Below are positions 33,327 through 41,867 of a DNA stretch of 42,127 nt, piece by piece. Position numbers and translations under genes: made by a program. Positions within the stretch are counted from its first letter, which is position 1. Every line of letters begins with the position of its first letter. This DNA comes from Bacteroidia bacterium (GTDB lineage: Bacteria; Bacteroidota; Bacteroidia; NS11-12g; UBA9320). Under the pieces are notes generated by a model, which was not told the origin of the DNA, did no database searches, and saw nothing but the letters and a program-made list of their open reading frames with translations. Location: assembly GCA_017640445.1 (NCBI GenBank), contig JAEPQQ010000025.1, positions 1-42,127 on the forward strand, given 5' to 3'.

Positions 33327-34508
33327 TTAGAACCACCAAAGCCGGTGAAGGCTATCCTTCTTTGCGAGGTTTGTCTCTTTATCAATCTCTAGAAATGCAT
33401 TGGCCCGCGTAAGATTTGCCAGATCGCCGGAACCCTTACCGGGCACAGGTTGAGCAAGTAATTGACCATTTTCAATAGATGTTTTTACCTGAAGAAAATA
33501 GGTCAGTGGTTTGTCGAATTTGACTTCCTCGGTTAATCGCGCAGAGTCGGATGTGGGATTGAGGTGCAGGCAATTCTCAAGCCATGGTTTAAAATATCGA
33601 ATGGCACAGCAGTAAGTAGACACCGGGTTACCCGGAAATGCAAAAACCGTACACGATGAAGTGGTTCCAAACCAAAAAGGCTTTCCTGGACGTTGTTGAA
33701 CCTTATGAAAGTGTTTAACGACACCGAGTTCCTCAAGAATTTCCGGTAAGAAATCGAACTTACCCTTGCTTACCGCACCACTTAGCATTAAAACATCGGT
33801 GTTGTTCAACACCGTTTCAAGTGTTGTCCTGATCTCGGTTTTGGAATCTGTAAGATGAAGCGTTGTTGCTTCTATTCCGAGACTTTTAAGTAGTGCTACC
33901 AGCGTATGTACATTACTTTTTCGTATTTGATGCGGAAGTGGCGTTTGCTCGATGTCAACCAGTTCGTCTCCGGTGCTGATCACTGTAACTGAAGGGAGTT
34001 TGTATACCTCGGGCCGTGTTATCCCAACCGTTGCCAAAATCCCAATTTCTGCCGGCCGGATTAAGGTATCATTCGTTAAAATCACCTCTCCTTTTTTCCT
34101 GTCGGTAGCTTGTTTGTGAATGTTTTGTCCAGGTTTGATCTTTTCAATCAGTAAGGAGGCTACATTGTTTTCGATGGAAAGGTCTTCATACCGAATAACC
34201 GTGTCGGTGTTTTCCGGTAAACATGCTCCGGTCATTACTTCCAGGCACTGTTCTGGATTATTAGAAAGTTGTGGGCTTCCAGCGGCTTGTATGCCTCCAA
34301 TTGGAAAGCTTCGTTGGCCATTGTTAAAGTCTTTAAATTCAATGGCGATACCATCCATAGCCACTCGATTGAATGGAGGGAAGTCTCGATCGGCAATAAC
34401 AGACTGGGCCAGGGTGCGTCCGTTGGATTGATCCAATTCTACCAACTCGGTCCCGGATGAGGGACGATGCGAAAGAATAAGCGTTTCCGCTTCCTGAACT
34501 GTTATCAT
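33327..34508 (-). CDS. moeA: Molybdopterin molybdenumtransferase
   Basis: 393 residues from ATG 34508, two bases after the moaA stop; a TTG four codons earlier is possible but would overlap moaA. MoeA inserts molybdate into adenylylated molybdopterin. Family blocks are ITVQEAETLIL, DRDFPPFNRVAMDG, MTGACLPENTDTVIRYED, STGDELV, LMLSGAVSKGKFDF and AFPGNPVS. The MPT-adenylyltransferase partner (mogA/moaB) is not in the window. The stop directly abuts the convergent cytochrome gene. Confidence 0.95.
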   Translation of the reverse strand: MITVQEAETLILSHRPSSGTELVELDQSNGRTLAQSVIADRDFPPFNRVAMDGIAIEFKDFNNGQRSFPIGGIQAAGSPQLSNNPEQCLEVMTGACLPENTDTVIRYEDLSIENNVASLLIEKIKPGQNIHKQATDRKKGEVILTNDTLIRPAEIGILATVGITRPEVYKLPSVTVISTGDELVDIEQTPLPHQIRKSNVHTLVALLKSLGIEATTLHLTDSKTEIRTTLETVLNNTDVLMLSGAVSKGKFDFLPEILEELGVVKHFHKVQQRPGKPFWFGTTSSCTVFAFPGNPVSTYCCAIRYFKPWLENCLHLNPTSDSARLTEEVKFDKPLTYFLQVKTSIENGQLLAQPVPGKGSGDLANLTRANAFLEIDKETNLAKKDSLHRLWWF

Positions 34509-34509
34509 A

Positions 34510-35490
34510 TTATCCGCCAATTGCTGCCATACTTTCGGTGATACGATCTATCCGAAGCCGTTCAGCTTCAAATCCGTCTTTGGGTTTGTTGGCAACGGCC
34601 GTTTGTATGTGTTGTCCAATTTCTTTGTCTGAACTGCCGTTGCGAAGCAGTTTTCGAATATCCAAAACACTACCGCCGTATAGACAGGTGTTGAGTTGGC
34701 CGGTCGGAGTAATTCGAAGCCTGTTACAGGTTCCGCAGAATGTTCTTGAATACGAAGCAATTATGCCCAGGTCGCCTTTCCAATCCTTTACCTTATAGTT
34801 TTGACTGGTAGACGTCCGTTCATATGCCATTTTTTTCAGATCGGGGAACTGCGTGGCTAGAATATCCTCTATGTCTCGATACGTGAAATAGCCCGGTTTG
34901 ATTTCGTCGGTGCCGTTAAAAGGCATCTCTTCCAGATAGCGAACGCCAATGGCTCGGTGTTGAGCCATGTGAGCCATAGGAAGAATAGCATCTTCATTTA
35001 TACCTTTCATAACCACCATATTGAGTTTGATTGGTATGTCGTTGTCATAAAACTGATCGATGGATCTCAAAACAGGTTCCAACTCATCGCGACGGGTTAT
35101 TTCCTTAAACTGCTGGCGGTTGAGTGTGTCGATGCTAATGTTAACCGACTTAAGTCCCGCTTTAAGCAATTCGGGAATGTGAGGCTCGGTTAAGGTTGCA
35201 TTTGTGGTGAGGTGAAATCCGTCAAATACCTGATCGTTGACTTTGGCAAGGAAGTCGATCAAGCCTTTTCGAACAAGTGGCTCACCTCCGGTGATTCTGA
35301 GTTTTTTAACGCCAAGTGTTTGAAATATCTTGAGCATACGGAGCATTTCTTCATAACTCAGGAGGTCTTTTCTGGGTACAAAGTCTATGCCTTGAGACGG
35401 CATACAATAGGCACAACGAAGGTTACATCGGTCTGTTACTGCCAGCCGAACGTAATCAATTTTTCTGCCATGTGAATCAACCAACGACAT
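34510..35490 (-). CDS. moaA: GTP 3',8-cyclase, radical SAM
   Basis: 326 residues, full length. The N-terminal radical-SAM cluster motif is CNLRCAYC (CxxxCxxC), and GGEPLVRKG binds SAM. The C-terminal second iron-sulfur cluster uses FCGTCNRLRIT and a third cysteine in LNTCLYG. The end is the catalytic Gly-Gly tail AAIGG. With MoaC (encoded at 11224-11703) it converts GTP to cyclic pyranopterin monophosphate. It directly follows the DUF7009-like gene with no gap and leads into moeA. Confidence 0.97.
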   Translation of the reverse strand: MSLVDSHGRKIDYVRLAVTDRCNLRCAYCMPSQGIDFVPRKDLLSYEEMLRMLKIFQTLGVKKLRITGGEPLVRKGLIDFLAKVNDQVFDGFHLTTNATLTEPHIPELLKAGLKSVNISIDTLNRQQFKEITRRDELEPVLRSIDQFYDNDIPIKLNMVVMKGINEDAILPMAHMAQHRAIGVRYLEEMPFNGTDEIKPGYFTYRDIEDILATQFPDLKKMAYERTSTSQNYKVKDWKGDLGIIASYSRTFCGTCNRLRITPTGQLNTCLYGGSVLDIRKLLRNGSSDKEIGQHIQTAVANKPKDGFEAERLRIDRITESMAAIGG

Positions 35491-35850
35491 CTAGCAAACG
35501 GTGTTTGGATTCAGGTACATGTCTGATTCGTCTTCTCCCTCCCGAACGGTAAGGCATTTAAAGTCTTTTTCGATCAATACAAATGGACGTGCATCGGATG
35601 GCGTTTGGATGCCCACCTGATCCGAATCTGCCCAGGTTTTTGCCTCCGTTTGTAACACGGATATCCGGATGGTACTGTCTTCAAATGAAGTTAAGACGGA
35701 AGGGCCTTCTGCATGCGTTTCAAGGGTGTACGTCAACTGCCCAACGCCGAAATTGGTATGCTCTGTTACCGATTCATTGAGACCAATTTTTTCGACTTCA
35801 GATTGAGTCAAACGAAGCCGTACCCGATGCCCTAGTATCCTAATTTTCAT
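35491..35850 (-). CDS. Small DUF7009-like protein of the moaA operon
   Basis: 119 residues from ATG 35850; the frame extends 11 codons, but the -7 element at 35859-35866 lies in that extension. The N-terminus MKIRILGHRVRLRLTQSEVE resembles small Bacteroidota proteins grouped as DUF7009, which I recall beside molybdenum-cofactor genes. It is soluble, has no signal, and ends in NPNTVC with a terminal cysteine. It is first gene of a tight operon with moaA and moeA, suggesting an accessory or regulatory role. No function is known to me. Confidence 0.78.
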   Translation of the reverse strand: MKIRILGHRVRLRLTQSEVEKIGLNESVTEHTNFGVGQLTYTLETHAEGPSVLTSFEDSTIRISVLQTEAKTWADSDQVGIQTPSDARPFVLIEKDFKCLTVREGEDESDMYLNPNTVC

Positions 35851-35858
35851 ACGTGGAT

Positions 35859-35866
35859 CAAAGATA
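35859..35866 (-). promoter_or_regulatory. Candidate -7 element of the moaA-moeA operon
   Basis: On the minus strand this reads TATCTTTG, a perfect TAnnTTTG. The ATG follows eight bases later, so the transcript would be almost leaderless. No clear -33 element is seen. Confidence 0.4.
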
Positions 35867-35920
35867 GAACAACTTATGGACATGTAATGTTCTCAGCCGG
35901 CCAGGGCCTGATAATTTTTG

Positions 35921-35928
35921 TATTTTTG
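35921..35928 (+). promoter_or_regulatory. Candidate -7 element of the PKD/T9SS gene
   Basis: TATTTTTG matches TAnnTTTG exactly, 22 bases before the ATG at 35951. The -33 region is GC-rich and has no TTG. Confidence 0.35.
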
Positions 35929-35950
35929 GTGGAACTAAAAGTTAAAGTAA

Positions 35951-36784
35951 ATGAAAAAAATTGGAATACTACTGGCGATACTTGCTCTTGCACTACCTGT
36001 TTTGGCACAGGATACGATCAAGGCCGAATTCAGTGTGTTGGACATTTGTAACAAACAAGAATCAGTATTTACCAACACTTCCAAAATTCCTCCGAAGTTT
36101 GGAGCCTGTAATTACTTATGGAAGTTTGGCGACGGAACTACGTCTACCGATCAGTTTCCAAGTCATACATACACGCTGGATGATGAAACCGAGGCCCAGG
36201 TGTTTCAGGTAACGCTGATTGTTCAGTCAAAGGCCATTCCTACGGAAATAGACAGCACCCATGGCTCAACCACTGTATTTCCAAACCCAAGCGCTTATTT
36301 TACCTGGGATGTAATCAATAAAGGGAATACGCAAGATGTGGTAATCGATAGTCAAACCACTAAGGACGTGACGTTCTTTTACCAATGGACCCTGGCAAAT
36401 GTGTTGAAGAGCAATGACATAACACCCACGTTTGAACACAATGATGTTAAGTCGTATCTCGATGGTTCAGATCACAACTTTACGTTGTATGTTCGCTCTG
36501 ATAAGGCCTGTGAAGAAACCTATACAACTACCTTCAATTACAATCCGCTTTCGGTCGATGAATTGGTGACCTTTAAACTAATGGCCTTCCCGAATCCTTC
36601 AACCGGATCGCTGCATTTTGACGAGGCGATGGACGAAGTGAGAATTTCGAATTCGGTTGGTACAGAAGTACATCAGGAATCCGGAATCATAACCGATTTG
36701 GAACTTGAGCTTCCAGCCGGGTTGTATTTTCTTGATGGAATGAAAGACAGTAAGCGCTACACCCAACGATTGGTTATTAAATAA
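35951..36784 (+). CDS. T9SS-exported protein with PKD domain
   Basis: 277 residues. The signal peptide is MKKIGILLAILALALPVLAQ. Residues about 25-95 form a PKD-like domain with the typical YLWKFGDGTTS and a following TYTL block. A second beta-sandwich (about 110-200) is probable. The type A sorting domain begins near residue 209 (FPNPSTG) and ends RLVIK. PKD domains serve as spacers or adhesion modules in surface proteins. The binding partner is unknown. Confidence 0.88.
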   Translation: MKKIGILLAILALALPVLAQDTIKAEFSVLDICNKQESVFTNTSKIPPKFGACNYLWKFGDGTTSTDQFPSHTYTLDDETEAQVFQVTLIVQSKAIPTEIDSTHGSTTVFPNPSAYFTWDVINKGNTQDVVIDSQTTKDVTFFYQWTLANVLKSNDITPTFEHNDVKSYLDGSDHNFTLYVRSDKACEETYTTTFNYNPLSVDELVTFKLMAFPNPSTGSLHFDEAMDEVRISNSVGTEVHQESGIITDLELELPAGLYFLDGMKDSKRYTQRLVIK

Positions 36785-36818
36785 GTAGTGCAGACCTAGG
36801 TCAAACTAAAGAAAGAAC

Positions 36819-36826
36819 TACCTTTG
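36819..36826 (+). promoter_or_regulatory. Candidate -7 element of the gldH operon
   Basis: TACCTTTG matches TAnnTTTG exactly. Transcription from it would begin about 36832, too late for the TTG at 36824 and almost on the ATG at 36836, which supports the ATG at 36875 as the gldH start. Confidence 0.45.
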
Positions 36827-36874
36827 TCGCTTCAAATGACGAGCGGTTTTTTTCAACGAATAAGCGCGTTTACA

Positions 36875-37351
36875 ATGGGTAACCGTTTTTGGACTATCGT
36901 AACACTAGCCCTGATTACATTGGTTTCCTGCGACTCTTCTACGATTTTCGTTGAGAGTGAAGATATTGAAAATGCGACATGGTCGGAAACCGACACGCTA
37001 TATGCCAAGTTCGAGGTTAAGGACACTACGCGATACCACAGTGTATTTTTAAATTCTCGTTTCTCATCAGAGTACAAGTTCAGCAACATCTATTTCAAGG
37101 TAATCCTTGATGGACCAGGTAACCAACGAATTGAACGTGTACGAGGTTTTGAGGTTACAGACAAGGCCGGGAAATGGCTTGGGTCAGGTTTTGGCAGTCT
37201 GTATGGTTATGCGTTTCCGATATTCGAGGATTTAAGCCTCAAACAAAATGGAAAGTACAAGGTTAGGATAGTACCCTATATGCGGATACCAGATCTTAAC
37301 GGCATCCACGATCGTGGAGTAAAAGTAAGTTTAGGACAAGAAATATTTTAA
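36875..37351 (+). CDS. gldH: Gliding-motility/T9SS lipoprotein GldH
   Basis: 158 residues from ATG 36875. This start gives a normal 18-residue lipoprotein signal ending in LVSC with C19; ATG 36836 would lengthen it to 31 residues. The body matches GldH in its YKFSNIYFKV block, KAGKWLGSGFG and the closing IHDRGVKVSL. GldH is required for gliding and linked to T9SS function in Flavobacterium, and so fits the many T9SS cargo proteins here. It is followed at 4 bp by the dihydrolipoyl dehydrogenase gene. Confidence 0.85.
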   Translation: MGNRFWTIVTLALITLVSCDSSTIFVESEDIENATWSETDTLYAKFEVKDTTRYHSVFLNSRFSSEYKFSNIYFKVILDGPGNQRIERVRGFEVTDKAGKWLGSGFGSLYGYAFPIFEDLSLKQNGKYKVRIVPYMRIPDLNGIHDRGVKVSLGQEIF

Positions 37352-37355
37352 TTAA

Positions 37356-38747
37356 ATGAAATACGACGTAGTTGTAATTGGTTCGGGACCGGGCGGTTAT
37401 GTTGCCGCAATTCGATGTGCTCAATTAGGTATGAAAACAGCCATTGTAGAAAAATACAATACGCTGGGTGGTACATGCTTGAATGTTGGATGTATTCCAT
37501 CAAAGGCACTTCTCGATAGCTCAGAGCACTATCACGCCGCTGGCCATAAGTTTGAAAAACATGGTATTGAACTGAAAGACCTCAAGGTTAATTTTCCTCA
37601 AATGCTGAAGCGTAAAGATGAGGTAGTTACCCAAATGACAAAAGGGGTTGACTTTCTTATGAAAAAGAATAAGATCGATGTTCATGTTGGAGTTGGAAGC
37701 TTCATCGATAAGAACACGATTCTTGTTTCTGGCGAAAAAGAAGAAAAAATTGAAGCGGTCAATGTCATTATAGCAACTGGATCAAAACCATCTTCCCTTC
37801 CGGGAATGGAGATTGATAAGGACAGAATCATTAGTTCTACCGAAGCGCTTAAGTTGCCGGAAATTCCAAAATCACTAGTGGTTATTGGAGGTGGGGTTAT
37901 TGGCCTTGAACTGGGCTCGGTATACGCTCGATTAGGAACGAAGGTGTCGGTTGTAGAATACATGGATAGTATTATACCTACCATGGATCGTGGTCTTGGA
38001 AAAGAATTGACCCGCGTTCTTAAAAAACTTGGGTTTAAGTTCCACCTGAGCCATAAAGTTACTTCAGTAGAAAACAAGGGAAAATCGGTAACGGTTAAAG
38101 CAGAAGGCAAGAAAGGAGAAATAGAACTTGATGCCGACTACTGCCTTGTTGCTGTTGGACGACGACCATATACAGATGGGTTAAACCTTGAAGCGGCAGG
38201 ACTCAAAACAGACGAACGCGGTAGAATCGATGTGAACGATCACCTGCAGACCTCTGTTCCTAATATCTATGCGATTGGGGATGTAATTCGAGGTGCTATG
38301 CTTGCACATAAGGCAGAAGAAGAAGGCGTTTTGGTTGCCGAAACCCTGGCTGGTCAGAAACCACATATCGATTACAACCTGATTCCAGGAGTTGTTTATA
38401 CCTGGCCTGAAGTGGCAAGTGTAGGACAAACAGAGGAACAGCTTAAAGCAGATAAGATAGCATACAAAACAGGTCAATTTGCCTTCAGGATCAATGGTCG
38501 GGCGGTAGCAGGAATGGATCTCGACGGTTTTGTGAAAATTTTGTCGGATGAAGAGACCGACGAGGTGTTAGGCGTGCACATTATTGGCCCGCGTGCGGCT
38601 GACTTAATTGCTGAAGCGGTTGTGGCAATGGAGTTCAGAGCGAGTGCTGAAGATATTGCACGTATGAGCCATGCGCATCCAACTACTTCGGAAGTAACCA
38701 AAGAAGCTGCATTGGCAGCAACTGGAAACAGGGCGCTGCACATGTAA
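37356..38747 (+). CDS. lpdA: Dihydrolipoyl dehydrogenase (E3)
   Basis: 463 residues. N-terminal FAD site GSGPGGYVAAIRCAQLG, redox disulfide GGTCLNVGCIPSK with C41 and C46, NAD site VVIGGGVIGLELGSVYARLG, second FAD motif IYAIGDV, and the active-site block HAHPTTSEV. It reoxidises dihydrolipoyl groups of 2-oxoacid dehydrogenases and would serve the E2 encoded at 8229-9473. It lies 4 bp after gldH and one base before the WG-repeat gene, so it is probably cotranscribed with both. Confidence 0.97.
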   Translation: MKYDVVVIGSGPGGYVAAIRCAQLGMKTAIVEKYNTLGGTCLNVGCIPSKALLDSSEHYHAAGHKFEKHGIELKDLKVNFPQMLKRKDEVVTQMTKGVDFLMKKNKIDVHVGVGSFIDKNTILVSGEKEEKIEAVNVIIATGSKPSSLPGMEIDKDRIISSTEALKLPEIPKSLVVIGGGVIGLELGSVYARLGTKVSVVEYMDSIIPTMDRGLGKELTRVLKKLGFKFHLSHKVTSVENKGKSVTVKAEGKKGEIELDADYCLVAVGRRPYTDGLNLEAAGLKTDERGRIDVNDHLQTSVPNIYAIGDVIRGAMLAHKAEEEGVLVAETLAGQKPHIDYNLIPGVVYTWPEVASVGQTEEQLKADKIAYKTGQFAFRINGRAVAGMDLDGFVKILSDEETDEVLGVHIIGPRAADLIAEAVVAMEFRASAEDIARMSHAHPTTSEVTKEAALAATGNRALHM

Positions 38748-38748
38748 G

Positions 38749-39387
38749 ATGAAAAAGACCAATACGAATCGGGTTAATGTGCTAAAAGGCATAATGAGCT
38801 CCTTTCTTATTGGTCTGTTTCTTTCAGTTTGTGCACAAGTAGAGCCTGTTAAACAAGGCGACTATTACGCATTTTCCCGTTCCGGGGAGGTCTTTACGCC
38901 CTATCATTACACAGAGGTCTCAGCTTTTCGCGAAGGAATAGCCTGGGTGAATAAAGGAGCACTTTATGGCTATGTAGATACAAACCTCAATGCCGTAACC
39001 CCTTTTGTTTATACCGATGTAGCTGGATTTTCAGAAGGTTTTGCTGCGGTAAGCCGTGATTCTGCGTTTGGATTCATCAACAATAAGGGCCTCGAAATCT
39101 GCGCTCTCCAATACCACAGAGTTCTTAACTTTCACAAAGGATTTGCTGCGATTCTCGATAGTGCCGGGTGGAACCTGCTGGATTCGTTTGGGAAGGAAGT
39201 CTTTGAAGATTCATTTGACCACCCTCCTCGTGTTGTTTCTTCACGGTTTATAGTGGTTTCCAGAAAGGGCAAATGGGGTGTGATGAACAGCCGACAACAA
39301 GTAGTTTACCCATTGAAATACGACTTTATCTCAGCCGATGGAGTAGCTTATCTCAACGAAGAAAAAGAGTATTTAGGTCTTTTGTAG
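38749..39387 (+). CDS. Exported WG-repeat protein
   Basis: 212 residues. A signal peptide (about 12-31, GIMSSFLIGLFLSVCAQ) is followed by four or five WG-type repeats with the pattern Y..V..F.EG.A.V...G.YG.VD..G (YTEVSAFREGIAWV, YTDVAGFSEGFAAV, YHRVLNFHKGFAAI). These form a beta-propeller-like array. Function is unknown. The ATG is two bases after the lpdA stop, which suggests a shared transcript. Confidence 0.85.
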   Translation: MKKTNTNRVNVLKGIMSSFLIGLFLSVCAQVEPVKQGDYYAFSRSGEVFTPYHYTEVSAFREGIAWVNKGALYGYVDTNLNAVTPFVYTDVAGFSEGFAAVSRDSAFGFINNKGLEICALQYHRVLNFHKGFAAILDSAGWNLLDSFGKEVFEDSFDHPPRVVSSRFIVVSRKGKWGVMNSRQQVVYPLKYDFISADGVAYLNEEKEYLGLL

Positions 39388-39414
39388 TGATGATGTTGTC
39401 AATGCGTAAATTTG
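39381..39414 (+). promoter_or_regulatory. Promoter of kynU
   Basis: TTTG at 39381-39384, a 22-base spacer, then TAAATTTG at 39407-39414, a perfect TAnnTTTG. The kynU ATG begins only five bases after the -7 element, so transcription should start at or next to the start codon. Confidence 0.5.
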
Positions 39415-39418
39415 CCGC

Positions 39419-40684
39419 ATGCAATTCGAAAACACGCTTTCCTTCGCTCAGAATCAGGATAATAACGACCCGTTACGCTCGTATCGTGAACGGTTTTATA
39501 TACCGCAGCATAACGGTGATGATTGTGTTTATCTTACGGGTAACAGTCTTGGCCTGCAGCCCAAAACGGCCATTGGTCACGTTCAACAAGAACTAAACGA
39601 CTGGGCAAAGTTCGGAGTGGAAGGGCATTTTGATGGTAAGAATCCGTGGTTTCACTATCACAAGTTCTTTTCACAATCGGTGAGTAAAATTGTAGGGGCT
39701 ATGGAACACGAGGTAGTGGTAATGAACAACCTTACCGTGAACCTGCATTTATTGATGGTGTCGTTCTATCGACCAACCTCTGATCGATATAAGATCATAA
39801 TGGAGGGAGGTGCATTCCCTTCTGACCAGTACGCAATGGAGTCTCAGGCAAAATTCCATGGCTTCAAGTATGAAGACGCGGTAATTGAGGTAAACCCCAG
39901 AGAGGGAGAGCATCATTTGAGAACCGAAGATATCCTTCAGGTAATTGAAGAACACGGAGACACGGTGGCGTTGGTTATGTTTAGTGGGGTTCAGTATTAC
40001 ACAGGACAGGCTTTCAACATGAAGGCGATTACGCAGAAGGCGCATGAAGTGGGTGCTTTAGCGGGTTTTGATCTTGCTCACGCTGCCGGAAACCTGGTGT
40101 TAAACTTACACGACTGGGATGTGGATTTTGCCGTTTGGTGCAGCTACAAATACTTAAACAGCAGCCCCGGAGGTGTATCAGGGGCATTTGTACACGAGCG
40201 TCATGCCAACAATCCAGAACTTCCTCGGTTTGCCGGATGGTGGGGACACAATGAGTCAGAACGTTTCCTTATGAAAAAGGGTTACAAACCAGAATATGGT
40301 GCCCCGGGATGGCAGTTAAGTAACGCACCCGTTATGGCCATGGCAGTTCATCAATCGTCTTTGAACATTTTTGATGAGGTGACGATGGAACAACTCAATG
40401 CCAAGTCCAAACCACTGAACCTCTATCTGCAGTATGTGATTGAAGAAGCAGCGCGAAATAACGATTCGTTGAGTTTTGAGATCATAACACCTGAAGAACG
40501 CGGCTGTCAACTATCGGTATTGACAGGTGAAAACGGGAAGGCACTTTTCGATCATTTAACAAAGCATGGCGTGATAGCTGACTGGCGGGAACCGAATGTA
40601 ATCCGAATGGCTCCGGTACCCCTTTACAACTCATTCGAAGATATCTATCGATTCGGGCAGATACTGCTCAGTTTTGAGGAGTGA
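39419..40684 (+). CDS. kynU: Kynureninase
   Basis: 421 residues, normal length. This PLP enzyme splits kynurenine to anthranilate and alanine, or 3-hydroxykynurenine to 3-hydroxyanthranilate for NAD synthesis. Visible blocks are YLTGNSLGLQPK, FDLAHAAGN, the PLP lysine K244 in WCSYKYLNSSPGG, GWWGH and the C-terminal ADWREPNVIRMAPVPLYN. No other kynurenine-pathway gene is near. It is a single gene with its own promoter. Confidence 0.97.
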   Translation: MQFENTLSFAQNQDNNDPLRSYRERFYIPQHNGDDCVYLTGNSLGLQPKTAIGHVQQELNDWAKFGVEGHFDGKNPWFHYHKFFSQSVSKIVGAMEHEVVVMNNLTVNLHLLMVSFYRPTSDRYKIIMEGGAFPSDQYAMESQAKFHGFKYEDAVIEVNPREGEHHLRTEDILQVIEEHGDTVALVMFSGVQYYTGQAFNMKAITQKAHEVGALAGFDLAHAAGNLVLNLHDWDVDFAVWCSYKYLNSSPGGVSGAFVHERHANNPELPRFAGWWGHNESERFLMKKGYKPEYGAPGWQLSNAPVMAMAVHQSSLNIFDEVTMEQLNAKSKPLNLYLQYVIEEAARNNDSLSFEIITPEERGCQLSVLTGENGKALFDHLTKHGVIADWREPNVIRMAPVPLYNSFEDIYRFGQILLSFEE

Positions 40685-40765
40685 TTTAGGTTAACAAGTC
40701 ATTTTCTTTAACCATGGTGTAACAAACGATGGGGTATAACGTATCTATGTTAGTAAAACAGGAAC

Positions 40766-41800
40766 ATGAATACACGATATACCAATTTTTCGAAAGCACT
40801 TTTGTTGGGCTTGAGTATTACTCTGGGGGTGAACCACTCAGCTAACGCACAAGCGTATACGGTTGAAACATCAACGCAGACGTATAAAAACATAACCAAC
40901 AATACCTCCCTTACCAATGGTGCAATCTGGGACGACCCTGAGTATACGATACCGGTAGGTTTTGAGTTTGAGTTTTTCGGAAGGTCAACCACGGAGATCA
41001 TTATGGATGAGTTTAATCTGGGGGCCATTTTAAGCCTCCCAACAGGCTCTATTGGGTCAACGGCCATGCTTATTGCCTACAGCGCCGACCTGGCAGATAG
41101 AGGGTTGTTGACCGAAGATATGCCAAATGAAGAATCATTATCTGATATTTCCTATACCGTTGAAGGAGACGAGGGGAGTCGGATTTTCAAACTCGAATGG
41201 GAGAACGCGGGTTTTTGGGAGGATATGGACATCAATGATACATCCATTGACTTTGTAAACCTTCAGCTATGGTTGTATGAGGGCAGCAACGTAATTGAGG
41301 TGCATTTCGGACCTAAGAAAATTACCCAACCGCTGGTTGCATTTGAGGGTGAAGTTGGACCGAGTATTGGTCTGGCTAAAAAGGTCAGTATGACCACCGG
41401 TGACATCGAGGGAGTCTATGTACTCAACGGCGATCCGGGAAACCCTAAACTTGAGTTTTGGGAGGAAGATGATACCAGTGGAGCCTCACTTACGAGTTGG
41501 GTGCCGGAAAACACGGTTTATAGATTTACTCCGGCTACTGTGAGTGTTCCCGAGGTAGTACAAACAACAGATGTTCAGATTTACCCAAACCCAACATCAG
41601 ATGTTTTATTTGTTGATGCAGGTGAGGCGAACGAGGTTGAGAGACTTTCCATCATCGATGCCATGGGTAAACAAATTGCCACCATGCCAGTAGAAGGTTC
41701 TTTAACCGAAGTAGATATGCGCCACTTCAGCCAGGGGTATTATGTTCTCAAATTAGAGTCAAAGAAATCGAGCACAGTTCACAAGATTCTGGTGCAGTAA
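40766..41800 (+). CDS. T9SS-exported protein of unknown function
   Basis: 344 residues. The signal peptide is about residues 1-29 (LLLGLSITLGVNHSANAQ). The body (30-265) is beta-rich with many aromatic and acidic residues (FEFEFFGRS, SWVPENTVYRF) and has no fold I can name; short regions recall domains that read PVGFEFEF..G in other Bacteroidota surface proteins. The type A sorting domain starts near residue 271 (IYPNPTSD) and ends HKILVQ. A strong terminator follows. Confidence 0.85.
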   Translation: MNTRYTNFSKALLLGLSITLGVNHSANAQAYTVETSTQTYKNITNNTSLTNGAIWDDPEYTIPVGFEFEFFGRSTTEIIMDEFNLGAILSLPTGSIGSTAMLIAYSADLADRGLLTEDMPNEESLSDISYTVEGDEGSRIFKLEWENAGFWEDMDINDTSIDFVNLQLWLYEGSNVIEVHFGPKKITQPLVAFEGEVGPSIGLAKKVSMTTGDIEGVYVLNGDPGNPKLEFWEEDDTSGASLTSWVPENTVYRFTPATVSVPEVVQTTDVQIYPNPTSDVLFVDAGEANEVERLSIIDAMGKQIATMPVEGSLTEVDMRHFSQGYYVLKLESKKSSTVHKILVQ

Positions 41801-41820
41801 AATGGGTTCTCAGAAAACCC

Positions 41821-41850
41821 AAAAGGTCCGACCGAGGTCGGACCTTTTTT
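41821..41850 (+). terminator. Rho-independent terminator, probably bidirectional
   Basis: A perfect 12-bp stem (41821-41832 with 41837-41848) with a CGAG loop is flanked by A on the left and T on the right, so it can end transcription both from the T9SS gene and from the convergent gene on the minus strand. Confidence 0.88.
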
Positions 41851-41867
41851 GATTTAAAAAAGTATAT

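Noticed and set aside
36793..36802. GACCTAGGTC palindrome upstream of gldH as operator
   Set aside because: A 10-base palindrome is expected by chance in a window this size, and no partner site or regulator supports it.
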